Below, piece after piece: positions 1-7,549 of a stretch of 26,798 nucleotides of DNA (within the stretch, counting starts at the first letter, position 1; the number at the start of each line of letters is the position of its first letter). The position numbers were made by a program, and so were the translations under genes. The notes beneath the pieces were generated by a model. It worked only from the letters and a program-made list of their open reading frames with translations. It did no database searches and was not told the DNA's origin. Origin of the DNA: a virus; the IMG/VR virus record IMGVR_UViG_3300027704_000132, positions 1 to 26,798 of that record. One strand, given 5' to 3'.

Positions 1-2
1 AA

Positions 3-2225
3 CTTAAAGAGAGCAGTGACCATTTTGTGTACAAACATTTTCTTAACGCTGGCTCAGCTGGTGAGTTTGAAGACCAACAAAACGCTACTGGTAACTGGTC
101 AAAAGATAATGGAGTGCTTTACGACATAAAAGCTGCTACTATTGGCGATGGAACTCCAGAGTACGGAGTGCTACAAAAAATAGTAGGAGAGCTCGAAAGT
201 TCAAATGTAATTTCTAATATTACAAGCGACCCTAAAACACAAAACTTACTGAAAAAAGCTTTTGTAGATATGCTTTCTAAAATGTATGCTGAATCTTTAG
301 AAGAAACTAGTGCTAGACAAGGTCAACAGAGAAGACAAGGTAAAGGTATTTCAGGTTTTGACCAAGACATGTTACGTTCTTTTGTAGTAAATGGTTCTTC
401 TGAAGCTAATTTAATTGCAAACATGAGGTACGGGCAAGAAATTAATGTTGCACTTGGTAGGGTTCGTAAAGAAGCAGAAACAATAGATAGAAAAACTAAT
501 GACGGTAAAGCCAGCATGAAAAAAGTTTATAACATGATGGTTTTTCATTACAATGTTATGCTAAATAGAAAAGCTAGAGCGTCAGGTCTTACTGATGGTA
601 TAGCATCTACTGTAACTGCTTGGACACTTACTACTTCACTTTCATATCACCTTCAAAACGCAACACAAACTATAGCTGTAGCTGTTCCTATAATAGCAGC
701 TGATTTTGGTAGCTACTCGCAAACCATAAAAGAGTTAACAACTGGTTACGCAATAGCGCACAAGATGGTTAGCTATGACAAAAAGTTTCCTTTTATAGGC
801 AGTAAAGACGCTACATGGACAGTTAACGTTGACTCAAGTAAAGCGCCTAAAGAGTTGCAAGAGCTACTTGCTTTACTAGAAGAAATGGAACTACTAGACT
901 TAGGTATTGAGCAAGACCTTGCTGACGTAAATGCAGCTGAAACAGGATTTGCATCTGTAGATGCTACGCTTAAAGGCGCTGGTACTATGAGCCATAGGCT
1001 TTACCAAGTACCAAGAGGTGTAGAAGCATACAACCGTATCTCCACTGCTATAACAGCCTACAACTTAGCTGTAAAAAATCCTAAAGTTATGAAAATTTTA
1101 GATACAAATCCTTTGGACTACGCTATTAAGAAAGTCCAAGATACACAAGGAGACTTTACCGCTGATGGCGCTCCTGCTGCAATTAAATGGGCAATAAATA
1201 ATGTTACCTTTGGTAAATTAATGGTTCAATACAGAAAGTTTCCTATACTAATGGCTATGAATTACATACGCTCAACAGATATGGCACTTTCTGGAGCAAC
1301 CGAAGAAGAAAAGAAAATAGGGCGTAGAGCAATTAGAAACTTAGTTGCACACACAATGGTTTTATCTGGTTTGAGAGGTTTGCCTGTTATAGGCTCGGTG
1401 ACGGCAGGTACTTTATTCTTTATGACTTTATTCGGAGATGATGATGATGAAATAAAGTACGATCCTACATCAACTGACGGAGCTTTAGAAAGAAGAATTA
1501 ACGACATGTTCCCAGATAATCCTAAGTTTGCGGAAATGTTATACAGAGGCCCTAGTGCTGCTTTCTTAGGAGTAGATACTTCAATGAAATTAAGCCACGA
1601 TAAAATATTTAGCTTAATGCCATTTACTGAATTTGAAATGAGTGAAGATGGGGTTAAAGACATAGGTATGGGCTTTATGGGCGCTACTGGGTCTACTATA
1701 TTAAACCAAGCTAGAGGTTGGGAATTTATAGGTCAAGGTAATTACTACAGAGGTATAGAAAGTATGATGCCTAAAGGTGTTAGAGACCCAATGGAAGCTT
1801 GGAGGTTTATGATGGAGGGTTATACCAAAAAGAGCGGTACTTCTATAGTACCTCCGGAAGATTTTAAAGGTATGTCTATCATACTTAAAGCTTTAGGTAT
1901 ACCGGACAGAGACATTGTTAGAATGAAATGGAAGCGTGGAGAAATTTATCAAATAGAACAGTGGTTCCAAAAAGAACAAAAAAGCCTTAAAAACCAATAC
2001 AAAGCAGCTAAAGAAAGTAACGATACAAAACTTCAATCAAAAATTAAAAGAGAATTTCTTAACCTGCAAGATGGTAAAGACCGCGCAAGAAGCTTTGGTA
2101 ACAACGCTCCTAGTTTTATACCACGTTCAAGCCTTCTCAGCTTATACAATATGGATTTAAACGAATTTACGCAGTCCGAAGATATGCAGGAACAAATGAA
2201 TTCCGGTAGGTTTAAACGAAACTAA
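3..2225 (+). CDS. Large virion-type protein, C-terminal part (5' end outside window)
   Basis: The frame is open to the left edge: codons before the GTG at 27 are still coding, so this is the C-terminal part (about 740 residues) of a longer protein, not a gene that starts at 27. It is mostly helical and charged. A hydrophobic stretch near nt 1340-1440 (containing HTMVLSGLRGLPVIG and TAGTLFFMTLFG) ends in a run of four aspartates and could cross or insert into a membrane. The C-terminus is rich in Lys, Gln and Asn. Very large proteins lying last in the structural gene order, with membrane-active segments, are typical of internal virion or polyvalent phage proteins that travel with the DNA. That role is inferred from size and place; I recognise no catalytic motif. 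Its TAA overlaps the stop of the convergent small gene that follows. Confidence 0.7.
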   Translation, partial: LKESSDHFVYKHFLNAGSAGEFEDQQNATGNWSKDNGVLYDIKAATIGDGTPEYGVLQKIVGELESSNVISNITSDPKTQNLLKKAFVDMLSKMYAESLEETSARQGQQRRQGKGISGFDQDMLRSFVVNGSSEANLIANMRYGQEINVALGRVRKEAETIDRKTNDGKASMKKVYNMMVFHYNVMLNRKARASGLTDGIASTVTAWTLTTSLSYHLQNATQTIAVAVPIIAADFGSYSQTIKELTTGYAIAHKMVSYDKKFPFIGSKDATWTVNVDSSKAPKELQELLALLEEMELLDLGIEQDLADVNAAETGFASVDATLKGAGTMSHRLYQVPRGVEAYNRISTAITAYNLAVKNPKVMKILDTNPLDYAIKKVQDTQGDFTADGAPAAIKWAINNVTFGKLMVQYRKFPILMAMNYIRSTDMALSGATEEEKKIGRRAIRNLVAHTMVLSGLRGLPVIGSVTAGTLFFMTLFGDDDDEIKYDPTSTDGALERRINDMFPDNPKFAEMLYRGPSAAFLGVDTSMKLSHDKIFSLMPFTEFEMSEDGVKDIGMGFMGATGSTILNQARGWEFIGQGNYYRGIESMMPKGVRDPMEAWRFMMEGYTKKSGTSIVPPEDFKGMSIILKALGIPDRDIVRMKWKRGEIYQIEQWFQKEQKSLKNQYKAAKESNDTKLQSKIKREFLNLQDGKDRARSFGNNAPSFIPRSSLLSLYNMDLNEFTQSEDMQEQMNSGRFKRN

Positions 2226-2386
2226 AGAACTACGTATAGTTCGTCTACCAGTGTTTCTTTCTTCTTGCGTCTATCTAAATCAACGCCATGCTTACGACCA
2301 ATTTTTTCCAACGCTTTAGCGTCAAGTTCCATAAGCTTCTCTTTGTTAAGTGATGCTGACCAAAATGGTTTATATTTGTTACTCAT
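2222..2386 (-). CDS. Small basic protein, 54 aa, SAP/Rho-N-like fold possible
   Basis: ATG at 2386 is preceded by a strong ribosome site (AAGAGGAGAAAC), and the frame runs 54 codons to a TAG at 2224-2222. The protein starts MSNKYKPFWSASLNKEKL and continues with a helix-turn-helix-like segment (ALEKIGRKHGVDLDRRKKKE, then TLVDEL). The pattern 'L..lGrk.gv.ld.r..k..lvd.l' resembles SAP, HeH or Rho N-terminal helical motifs, which bind nucleic acid; this is a weak resemblance on a short protein. It is the last gene of the - strand unit, and its stop codon shares two bases with the stop of the convergent + strand gene. Confidence 0.7.
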   Translation of the reverse strand: MSNKYKPFWSASLNKEKLMELDAKALEKIGRKHGVDLDRRKKKETLVDELYVVL

Positions 2387-2411
2387 GTTTCTCCTCTTAG
2401 TTATAAAGACT

Positions 2412-5348
2412 TTATTGTTCTAGTAGTGTTTCAGTTTCTACGCCTTCTTCTGTCTTTACCAAATGTAAAGGGGCGCTATCGCCAAACAACTTACCGTACT
2501 TAAATTCGTAACACCTTGACTGTCCACTTGGTATTGTGGAGCCAGAACCAATGTATACCTTGACGCTAGGCGAACCGTCGGCAGCGTATATTAGATACCC
2601 ACCCTTATCAAGTTCTTCTTTCATCGTCGCTGGTGCTACGCCGTGATCCTTGCACCAGTCGTTAACTGTCTTAGCAGTTATGTAAACTTTCTTATCATCT
2701 ATGCACACTCTACCAACTGCAGGAGCTCTAAGCATCTCCATTGGAGACTCTTTAGTCTTAGCTCTAGCATCGTTGAAGTGTTTAGTTATGATTAGTCTTC
2801 CCGGCAACGTCGCTATAAACTGAGCGATGTGTTCACCAATGTCTGTGTTGCTTTCCTTACGGCTTTCTCTCATAAGTTCCACTTGGTTTATTGCCCACTT
2901 CTTCATACTCTTAGTGTTAAACAATATCAATCCTAGTTTCTCTGCAATCTTTCCTGCAACAACTGCGGTAACAATAGTGTCGCGGTAGAAACGTTCTTTG
3001 TTATCTTCATTAGACTCGGGGTTAAACTTCCCTCTAGCTGCCGTAAGCTGCCTACGTACCCAGTCGTGGTTCTTAATAATAAACCTAATAAAAGGTCGAC
3101 ACGCTTCACCATACACATTGTCCATATGGTTTTCGATAAACGATTGTGTTATGTCGGGGAACACCTTAGTTCTAAAGTCCTCGGGTAGCTGCACTTCAAA
3201 GAATCGCAACTGCGTCGCTTCAACGCGGTAACCTGCCGGTAGCTTACTGATGTTTTCGTGCAATGAGTCGTTAGAGGTAATAAAGCTATTTTTAAACCAC
3301 TGCCCACCAACTGTGGCAAACTTACCATTAGAGCCAAGTCTTTCCTTGTCTCTACCATTGGCTAGTGCGTATCCTGTTCGCGTTAGTTCGTCCGGCTGCC
3401 TACCCGAGAACTCGTCTAGTAGCATAGGTAGTGAACCCATGATAGCAATTCTTTTTATAACTGCGTTCAGCGTAGCACCTTGCTCACCTGTTTGGCGTTC
3501 CATAAATTCGGGGTTGCCGTAGAAACCACATGCAATCTTAGCAGCAGTAGACTTACCTGTACCACCATGTCCAGTAAACGCAAGAGGTAACCCATGCCAG
3601 TTAGATGAACCCATTAGTTCAACAAGTATAGAACCCATGCTATGGCACAAAGCAAACTGAAACGGCTCTGCCCCTGGTCTATTGTATAAGGTGTCTATGT
3701 TAGCAATCCATTCATCAATAGAGCCGGAAGTTCCAAAGTCTACTGCTATGTCTGTAGGTATGTCCGAGTCGCACAGTACCGCCTCGTCGTCCTTGAGCTT
3801 AATCATCTTAGTTCCCATAACGAAACCTTTTCTGTCGTCTGTCCAACCAAATTGACTATATGTTTTAGTTTCTATCTTCCATGCTTGAAGCGTTTCGATT
3901 AGTCCTTCTGCAAATTCAGCCATATCATTCCTCGCTTTTTGAGTTCTTACTAAAAATATTTCTTGAGAGGCTAACGTCTTACACATTAAGTCAGCTGATG
4001 CTAACTCTGATGTAGGCATGAAGAACTCTCTCCATCTACCGTTCTTTTCTTTTGCTCTCCAGTGTACTACCCATGTGCCTTCCTTATCTTTAATTCTGTT
4101 GATAGGATATATAAACGAACGACAAAAAGGTCTCCATTGTACGACGCCGTCTTCGTCCTTGATCGACCGGGACAACGATTGACCATTCCATCTGTAGCCA
4201 CTACTAGGCCAGTACGGTATGTTCTGCCCTTCTATTACTGTGTTAGGAGTTGCGGTGTTAACTGGTGATGGATTAGTTTCTTCCTCTACCGAGTTAACTT
4301 CTTCTTTATGACCTAACTGAATAGAGAACTTGCATTTGTCTGACATAGGACATTCTTCCATACAACCAAGTATGGCGTCCATCTCTATACAAGAAGTCGG
4401 GCCGACTGCCCATTCATCAATCTTCGTTTGCGTCTCTGCTTCACTGTAACCTTCGTGTCCTTTACTCCACTCGTGGATAATCTCTTGACCGTTCTCACAG
4501 TGCTTGACTACTCCGATGGCTCTATGCCAATGAGGTTCTGATATGTCACCTTTCTTGTCACGAAACTGACCAATTGCGAAACAGTGGTCTGCAACAATGT
4601 TGGCGTCTGCAGCAGGGTATTCCCCTAGTGCTGCCGCGAAAGGATTAACTGATTTGTTTTTGGTATTAGTTGGTGCAGGTGCAACCGAGTTGTCCTTTAT
4701 ATAACTTTGAAGTTTATTCCTAATAGTATCTAAAGGGTAAGCCTTGCCTAGTTTAACTAACTCAACCTTAACTGGTGGCTCAGTCTTACGATTGTGAGTA
4801 CCGACTGGTCGAAGTATACGAGCACTGTCCATGTCAACGGCTCGGTCTGCTTTAACGCCTAGGTGAGTCGTAACATCGCGTTTTAACGCTGATAACTCCT
4901 CCCAAGTAGCCTTGTCTATGTCTGCATCTAAAGAGAAGTAACAGTGATAACCTCCACCGGATGAAGTAATAGTAGGAGTTAGCTTTAGTGCATTAGCAAT
5001 CTTAATTATGTCTGCTAACGCTTCTTCTCTCGTCGCGTACTTTTTCGGATCGTCGGAGCCTACGTCGAAGTCGTCAAACAAAGACCGACATGAATGAACA
5101 TTCTCTTGAGTTCTTATACGCTTCTTGTTCTTGTCCTTATCTAAGTACCAATTGTTAAATGAGTTAACTGCAAAGAAAACAGTTTCACCTAAGTCGTCAA
5201 AATGAATAGCGGCGGTAGCAGCTTCTTCAGTGCTATCGTATCGCTTGTACTTAAACCATACCCCTCCGTCTTTCGTTGGAGAAGCCAAGGCTATTATCTT
5301 GCCCCCTTTGTCGGGCAGTACTAAGTCTAAAAATTGTTGAGTTGCCAT
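2412..5348 (-). CDS. PrimPol-helicase fusion (replicative primase/helicase)
   Basis: This 978-aa protein probably makes primers and unwinds DNA at the phage fork. Residues about 55-190 carry an archaeo-eukaryotic primase (PrimPol) pattern: acidic FDDFDVG (91-97), SSGGGYHCYF (129-138) with His135, and DMDSARILRPVGTHN (172-186). Residues about 270-345 look like a PriCT-type linker (HWHRAIGV, EWSKGHEGY) followed by a cysteine cluster (C320, C329, C333, C339), a probable metal site. Residues about 385-560 resemble the DUF927 region, followed by a P-loop ATPase: Walker A GHGGTGKS (593-600), Walker B PMLLDEF (641-647). The order primase, Cys cluster, helicase matches D5-like phage and plasmid primase-helicases. 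The ATG at 5348 has only a weak ribosome site (AAGGGCAG). A terminator and a conserved dyad lie just upstream, so it may be expressed separately from the upstream gene. Confidence 0.88.
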   Translation of the reverse strand: MATQQFLDLVLPDKGGKIIALASPTKDGGVWFKYKRYDSTEEAATAAIHFDDLGETVFFAVNSFNNWYLDKDKNKKRIRTQENVHSCRSLFDDFDVGSDDPKKYATREEALADIIKIANALKLTPTITSSGGGYHCYFSLDADIDKATWEELSALKRDVTTHLGVKADRAVDMDSARILRPVGTHNRKTEPPVKVELVKLGKAYPLDTIRNKLQSYIKDNSVAPAPTNTKNKSVNPFAAALGEYPAADANIVADHCFAIGQFRDKKGDISEPHWHRAIGVVKHCENGQEIIHEWSKGHEGYSEAETQTKIDEWAVGPTSCIEMDAILGCMEECPMSDKCKFSIQLGHKEEVNSVEEETNPSPVNTATPNTVIEGQNIPYWPSSGYRWNGQSLSRSIKDEDGVVQWRPFCRSFIYPINRIKDKEGTWVVHWRAKEKNGRWREFFMPTSELASADLMCKTLASQEIFLVRTQKARNDMAEFAEGLIETLQAWKIETKTYSQFGWTDDRKGFVMGTKMIKLKDDEAVLCDSDIPTDIAVDFGTSGSIDEWIANIDTLYNRPGAEPFQFALCHSMGSILVELMGSSNWHGLPLAFTGHGGTGKSTAAKIACGFYGNPEFMERQTGEQGATLNAVIKRIAIMGSLPMLLDEFSGRQPDELTRTGYALANGRDKERLGSNGKFATVGGQWFKNSFITSNDSLHENISKLPAGYRVEATQLRFFEVQLPEDFRTKVFPDITQSFIENHMDNVYGEACRPFIRFIIKNHDWVRRQLTAARGKFNPESNEDNKERFYRDTIVTAVVAGKIAEKLGLILFNTKSMKKWAINQVELMRESRKESNTDIGEHIAQFIATLPGRLIITKHFNDARAKTKESPMEMLRAPAVGRVCIDDKKVYITAKTVNDWCKDHGVAPATMKEELDKGGYLIYAADGSPSVKVYIGSGSTIPSGQSRCYEFKYGKLFGDSAPLHLVKTEEGVETETLLEQ

Positions 5349-5373
5349 ACTGCCCTTATCTAATTGCCTGTGA

Positions 5374-5394
5374 AAAGGTATCCGAGATACCTTT
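5374..5394. repeat. Conserved dyad copy 1 (GTATC-CGA-GATAC), between two replication genes
   Basis: AAAGGTATC and GATACCTTT form perfect 9-bp arms around CGA. The 13-bp core at 5378-5390 is identical to five other copies in this window. It lies between the terminator behind the ssDNA-binding protein gene and the start of the primase-helicase gene. It could be an operator, or an RNA hairpin in the primase-helicase leader. Confidence 0.8.
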
Positions 5395-5396
5395 GT

Positions 5397-5416
5397 AAAA
5401 CCGGGGCGTACCCCGG
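5397..5416 (-). terminator. Rho-independent terminator after the ssDNA-binding protein gene
   Basis: Read on the - strand, CCGGGG-TACG-CCCCGG (5416-5401) forms a 6-bp all-GC stem followed directly by TTTTAC. It lies about 20 bases past the stop of the gene at 5436-6020. It probably gives strong expression of the upstream genes and partial read-through into the primase-helicase gene. Confidence 0.65.
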
Positions 5417-5435
5417 GTTAATACTATTTCAACTA

Positions 5436-6020
5436 CTAATCGTCGAAATCCAGGCTATCTAAGGCTTCGTCTACGTCGTCTGTCTCAGCTGCAACTTTAA
5501 CGTCTTTAATGGCAACTTTCTTTTGTTTCTTAAAATCAAAGCTAGGCTCGAAGTTATCCGCACCGGACGCTTCTTCACTGTACTCTACTAAGTCAACAAC
5601 TTGTACTGCTTGTAACTCCAGTGAAGTGTTTGTCTTACCATCACGAGTCCATGTGTGGGCAGAGCATTGAACATTACATACAGAGCCATTGCCAATGAGT
5701 TCTTTAAACGCATTGCCGTAGACATCTACAACTACTACTGGGCGTTTAACTTTACCGTTAACACCGAACGTAGTAGACTTCTTTAGCTTAACTTGTCTAA
5801 GACCTTCTTCCAATACTACATCGTGTTCTTGGTTACGCTTAAACTTAGGAAACAAACCTGTCTCTTTATACTTATCAGCTTGAGCATCATCTAATATAAC
5901 TTGGATAGTCCAGTTATGTGTGCCTTCACCTTGGTATGGTGCTTCGGGTTTATCTTCTTGTAACTTAGTCCACATGACTTTTACGTTGTCAAACGAGTAC
6001 TTAGCTATTTCAGTAGCCAT
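5436..6020 (-). CDS. ssDNA-binding protein, DUF2815-like, with acidic tail
   Basis: This 194-aa protein probably coats single-stranded DNA during replication. The body has the look of a DUF2815/gp2.5-type OB-fold protein: an early aromatic strand (KYSFDNVKVMWTKL), HNWTIQVILDD, a basic middle (KLKKSTTFGVNGKVKRPVVVVD) and FKELIGNGSVCNVQC. The C-terminus is acidic and ends DEALDSLDFDD, the layout of the SSB/gp2.5 tail that docks polymerase and helicase. The neighbouring upstream protein ends almost identically. The start at 6020 has a clear GAGGAG site. A terminator follows the gene, as expected for an abundant protein. Confidence 0.78.
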   Translation of the reverse strand: MATEIAKYSFDNVKVMWTKLQEDKPEAPYQGEGTHNWTIQVILDDAQADKYKETGLFPKFKRNQEHDVVLEEGLRQVKLKKSTTFGVNGKVKRPVVVVDVYGNAFKELIGNGSVCNVQCSAHTWTRDGKTNTSLELQAVQVVDLVEYSEEASGADNFEPSFDFKKQKKVAIKDVKVAAETDDVDEALDSLDFDD

Positions 6021-6039
6021 AATTATTCTCCTCTATGTT

Positions 6040-6903
6040 TTAATCGTCGAAATCTAAGTTTTCTAAAGCTTCGTCTATATCGTCAAAGTCTTCCACTTTA
6101 GTAGTCTTACCTTCCGGTTCTTTAGGCTTAGGTTCAGCCTTAACTTCCGGCTTAGGTTCAGCTTTCACTTCCATGGGAGTAATTGGAAATCCCCCTATGG
6201 TATCAATTGGAGAGTCAATAACACCTGTTATAGTATCGATAGTCTTGCTCTCCGCATTAATTACTTGGTCTACAACTTTCAGTTCGTCTTCTTCAATGAA
6301 GCGAACGGCTTTAAATGTTAACACCGGATATTCCATCTCGGGGTTAAAGCCTAGTTGAGTCACTATATATTTAGGGTCTACACCACGCTTAACTAACTGC
6401 GCACCGTACTGCCCAAGAGTTTTTAACGACGTCGCGGTTACCTTAAGTAACATTATGTCGTCGAGGTTAGTCGTTGGAGACACACAAATTCGCATCGAGT
6501 CAGAACATGCTTTCCCTTTACCACCGCGCTCTGTTATACGAGAACCCCATTGCCCATGAGGACAGATAGCACACTTCTTAGCTTGAGGTGCATCTGCGTT
6601 CTCGGAAGGCGTACTGCCATTGTTGGAATAACAGGTAGGCTTAACCAAACTACCATCTTCAACATCTTTATCATAGTACACTTTTGACTTGTGTGGGTTA
6701 GCTGACAGTATCACAACGTCAAAAGTTGTCTCAAATATTGAATACCTGTAGTCACCATGTTCTACGCTAAACACTCCACCCTTAGTAGTAAGTGTCTTAA
6801 GCCCTTCAGCTTTAGTAGCTGCTGCAAAAGAATTACTTCCACTAAAGGTTGCACCTTTAAGATGCTTAGGTAGGTCTGCTTTTAACGCAATCATGTCGTT
6901 CAT
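6040..6903 (-). CDS. Second ssDNA-binding-type protein with Cys cluster and acidic tail
   Basis: This 287-aa protein has three parts. Residues about 1-150 include a cysteine set (C91, C111, C114, C133, C140) in the context KKCAICPHGQWGS and GKGKACSDSMRICV, a probable zinc site. Residues about 150-215 look like a beta-rich core. Residues about 240-275 are a Pro/Lys/Glu linker with a repeated VKAEPKP unit, leading to an acidic end DEALENLDFDD. That end nearly matches the DEALDSLDFDD end of the next gene, the probable ssDNA-binding protein, so I infer a second DNA-binding replication factor using the same docking tail. The exact family is not certain. The ATG at 6903 follows the upstream gene's stop with no gap; translational coupling is likely, and the ATG four codons on is a possible alternative start. 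Confidence 0.65.
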   Translation of the reverse strand: MNDMIALKADLPKHLKGATFSGSNSFAAATKAEGLKTLTTKGGVFSVEHGDYRYSIFETTFDVVILSANPHKSKVYYDKDVEDGSLVKPTCYSNNGSTPSENADAPQAKKCAICPHGQWGSRITERGGKGKACSDSMRICVSPTTNLDDIMLLKVTATSLKTLGQYGAQLVKRGVDPKYIVTQLGFNPEMEYPVLTFKAVRFIEEDELKVVDQVINAESKTIDTITGVIDSPIDTIGGFPITPMEVKAEPKPEVKAEPKPKEPEGKTTKVEDFDDIDEALENLDFDD

Positions 6904-7305
6904 TTACTTACGCCTAAAGTTAATAACCTGCGTCTCGCCCCAGTCAATACCAGGAGGTAGGTCGTTGGTTTCTGCTTTGTACTGCTCAACTGCTACCTTA
7001 CTTACGCGACGCTCTAACATTTCCCAAGCGCCTTCTTCTTTTATAAAGTCTAGTAAAGTTTCCCAGTCAGCAACTTTTGCTGATGCTCTGATTGACCTGT
7101 AAGCAGTGCCAACACCTCTAGAAGATACGTTATCTATGCCCCGCTCATTAAAACGTTTTAAGAACTCAATTTCGATCTTCTCTTGCTTCTCTTTATCTTC
7201 TACGTCGTCTAGACTGAAGTCTGCCTTACGTCTTGCCCTGCGGTCACGCAGTCCAATAAATATCTTCAACAACGAATTGTCGTCCATTTCATTAACCTTT
7301 GCCAT
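6904..7305 (-). CDS. Conserved phage-type protein of unknown function, 133 aa
   Basis: The protein is helical and charged with no membrane segment. Visible parts: an N-terminal helix (NSLLKIFIGLRDRRARRKADF), an acidic/basic middle (EDKEKQEKIEIEFLKRF), and a C-terminal region with WETLLDFIKEEGAWEMLERRVSK and GIDWGETQVINFRRK. I do not recognise a family. Its place between an HTH protein and two ssDNA-binding-type proteins suggests a replication accessory role, by context only. The start at 7305 has a strong AAGGAGA site and lies inside the end of the upstream HTH gene (14-base overlap). Confidence 0.65.
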   Translation of the reverse strand: MAKVNEMDDNSLLKIFIGLRDRRARRKADFSLDDVEDKEKQEKIEIEFLKRFNERGIDNVSSRGVGTAYRSIRASAKVADWETLLDFIKEEGAWEMLERRVSKVAVEQYKAETNDLPPGIDWGETQVINFRRK

Positions 7306-7483
7306 CTATGCTCTCCTTTTTATTAGATAACCAATCATTGATGTCAGCTTCATCCCATCTCAAAACTTTTTGAGATACCCTAATAGGGTGTGGAAAGCTA
7401 ACTTCTCGCCTACGTAAAGCAGGCAAAGCCCCTTTACTAATCCCTAATTTTTCCGAAACTTCTTCCGGTCTAAGTAGTTTCAT
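7292..7483 (-). CDS. AlpA/excisionase-like HTH DNA-binding protein, 63 aa
   Basis: This small protein is a MerR-like winged helix-turn-helix of the AlpA/excisionase type: LLRPEEVSEKLGISKGALP is the first helix pair, HPIRVSQKVLRWDEADINDWL is the wing and closing helix, with the usual 'lrW...di..WL' ending. Such proteins regulate transcription or help recombination. No integrase is visible in the window, so a transcription role looks more likely than excision. It is the first gene after a probable sigma70 promoter (7521-7549). The ATG at 7483 has AAAGGA about 11 bases upstream. Confidence 0.75.
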   Translation of the reverse strand: MKLLRPEEVSEKLGISKGALPALRRREVSFPHPIRVSQKVLRWDEADINDWLSNKKESIDGKG

Positions 7484-7520
7484 ATGTGTACAAGTCCTTT
7501 CGTATGAGTTCAGATAGATA

Positions 7521-7549
7521 AGGTTACACTAAAGATTAATGCGTGTCAA
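7521..7549 (-). promoter_or_regulatory. Probable sigma70-type promoter for the HTH/ssDNA-binding/primase genes
   Basis: On the - strand a perfect -35 TTGACA (7549-7544) is followed after exactly 17 bases by TAACCT (7526-7521), a weak -10 (3 of 6). It lies in the gap between the SF2 helicase gene and the HTH gene and would start an internal transcript at the HTH gene. The -35 overlaps the helicase stop region. Confidence 0.45.

Noticed and set aside
27-2225. GTG at 27 as the true start of the first gene
   Set aside because: The frame stays open to the left edge and GTG 27 has no ribosome site, so the gene is cut by the window.
7292-7483. Excisionase implying a prophage with an integrase
   Set aside because: No integrase or attachment site is seen; AlpA-like HTH proteins are also plain regulators.
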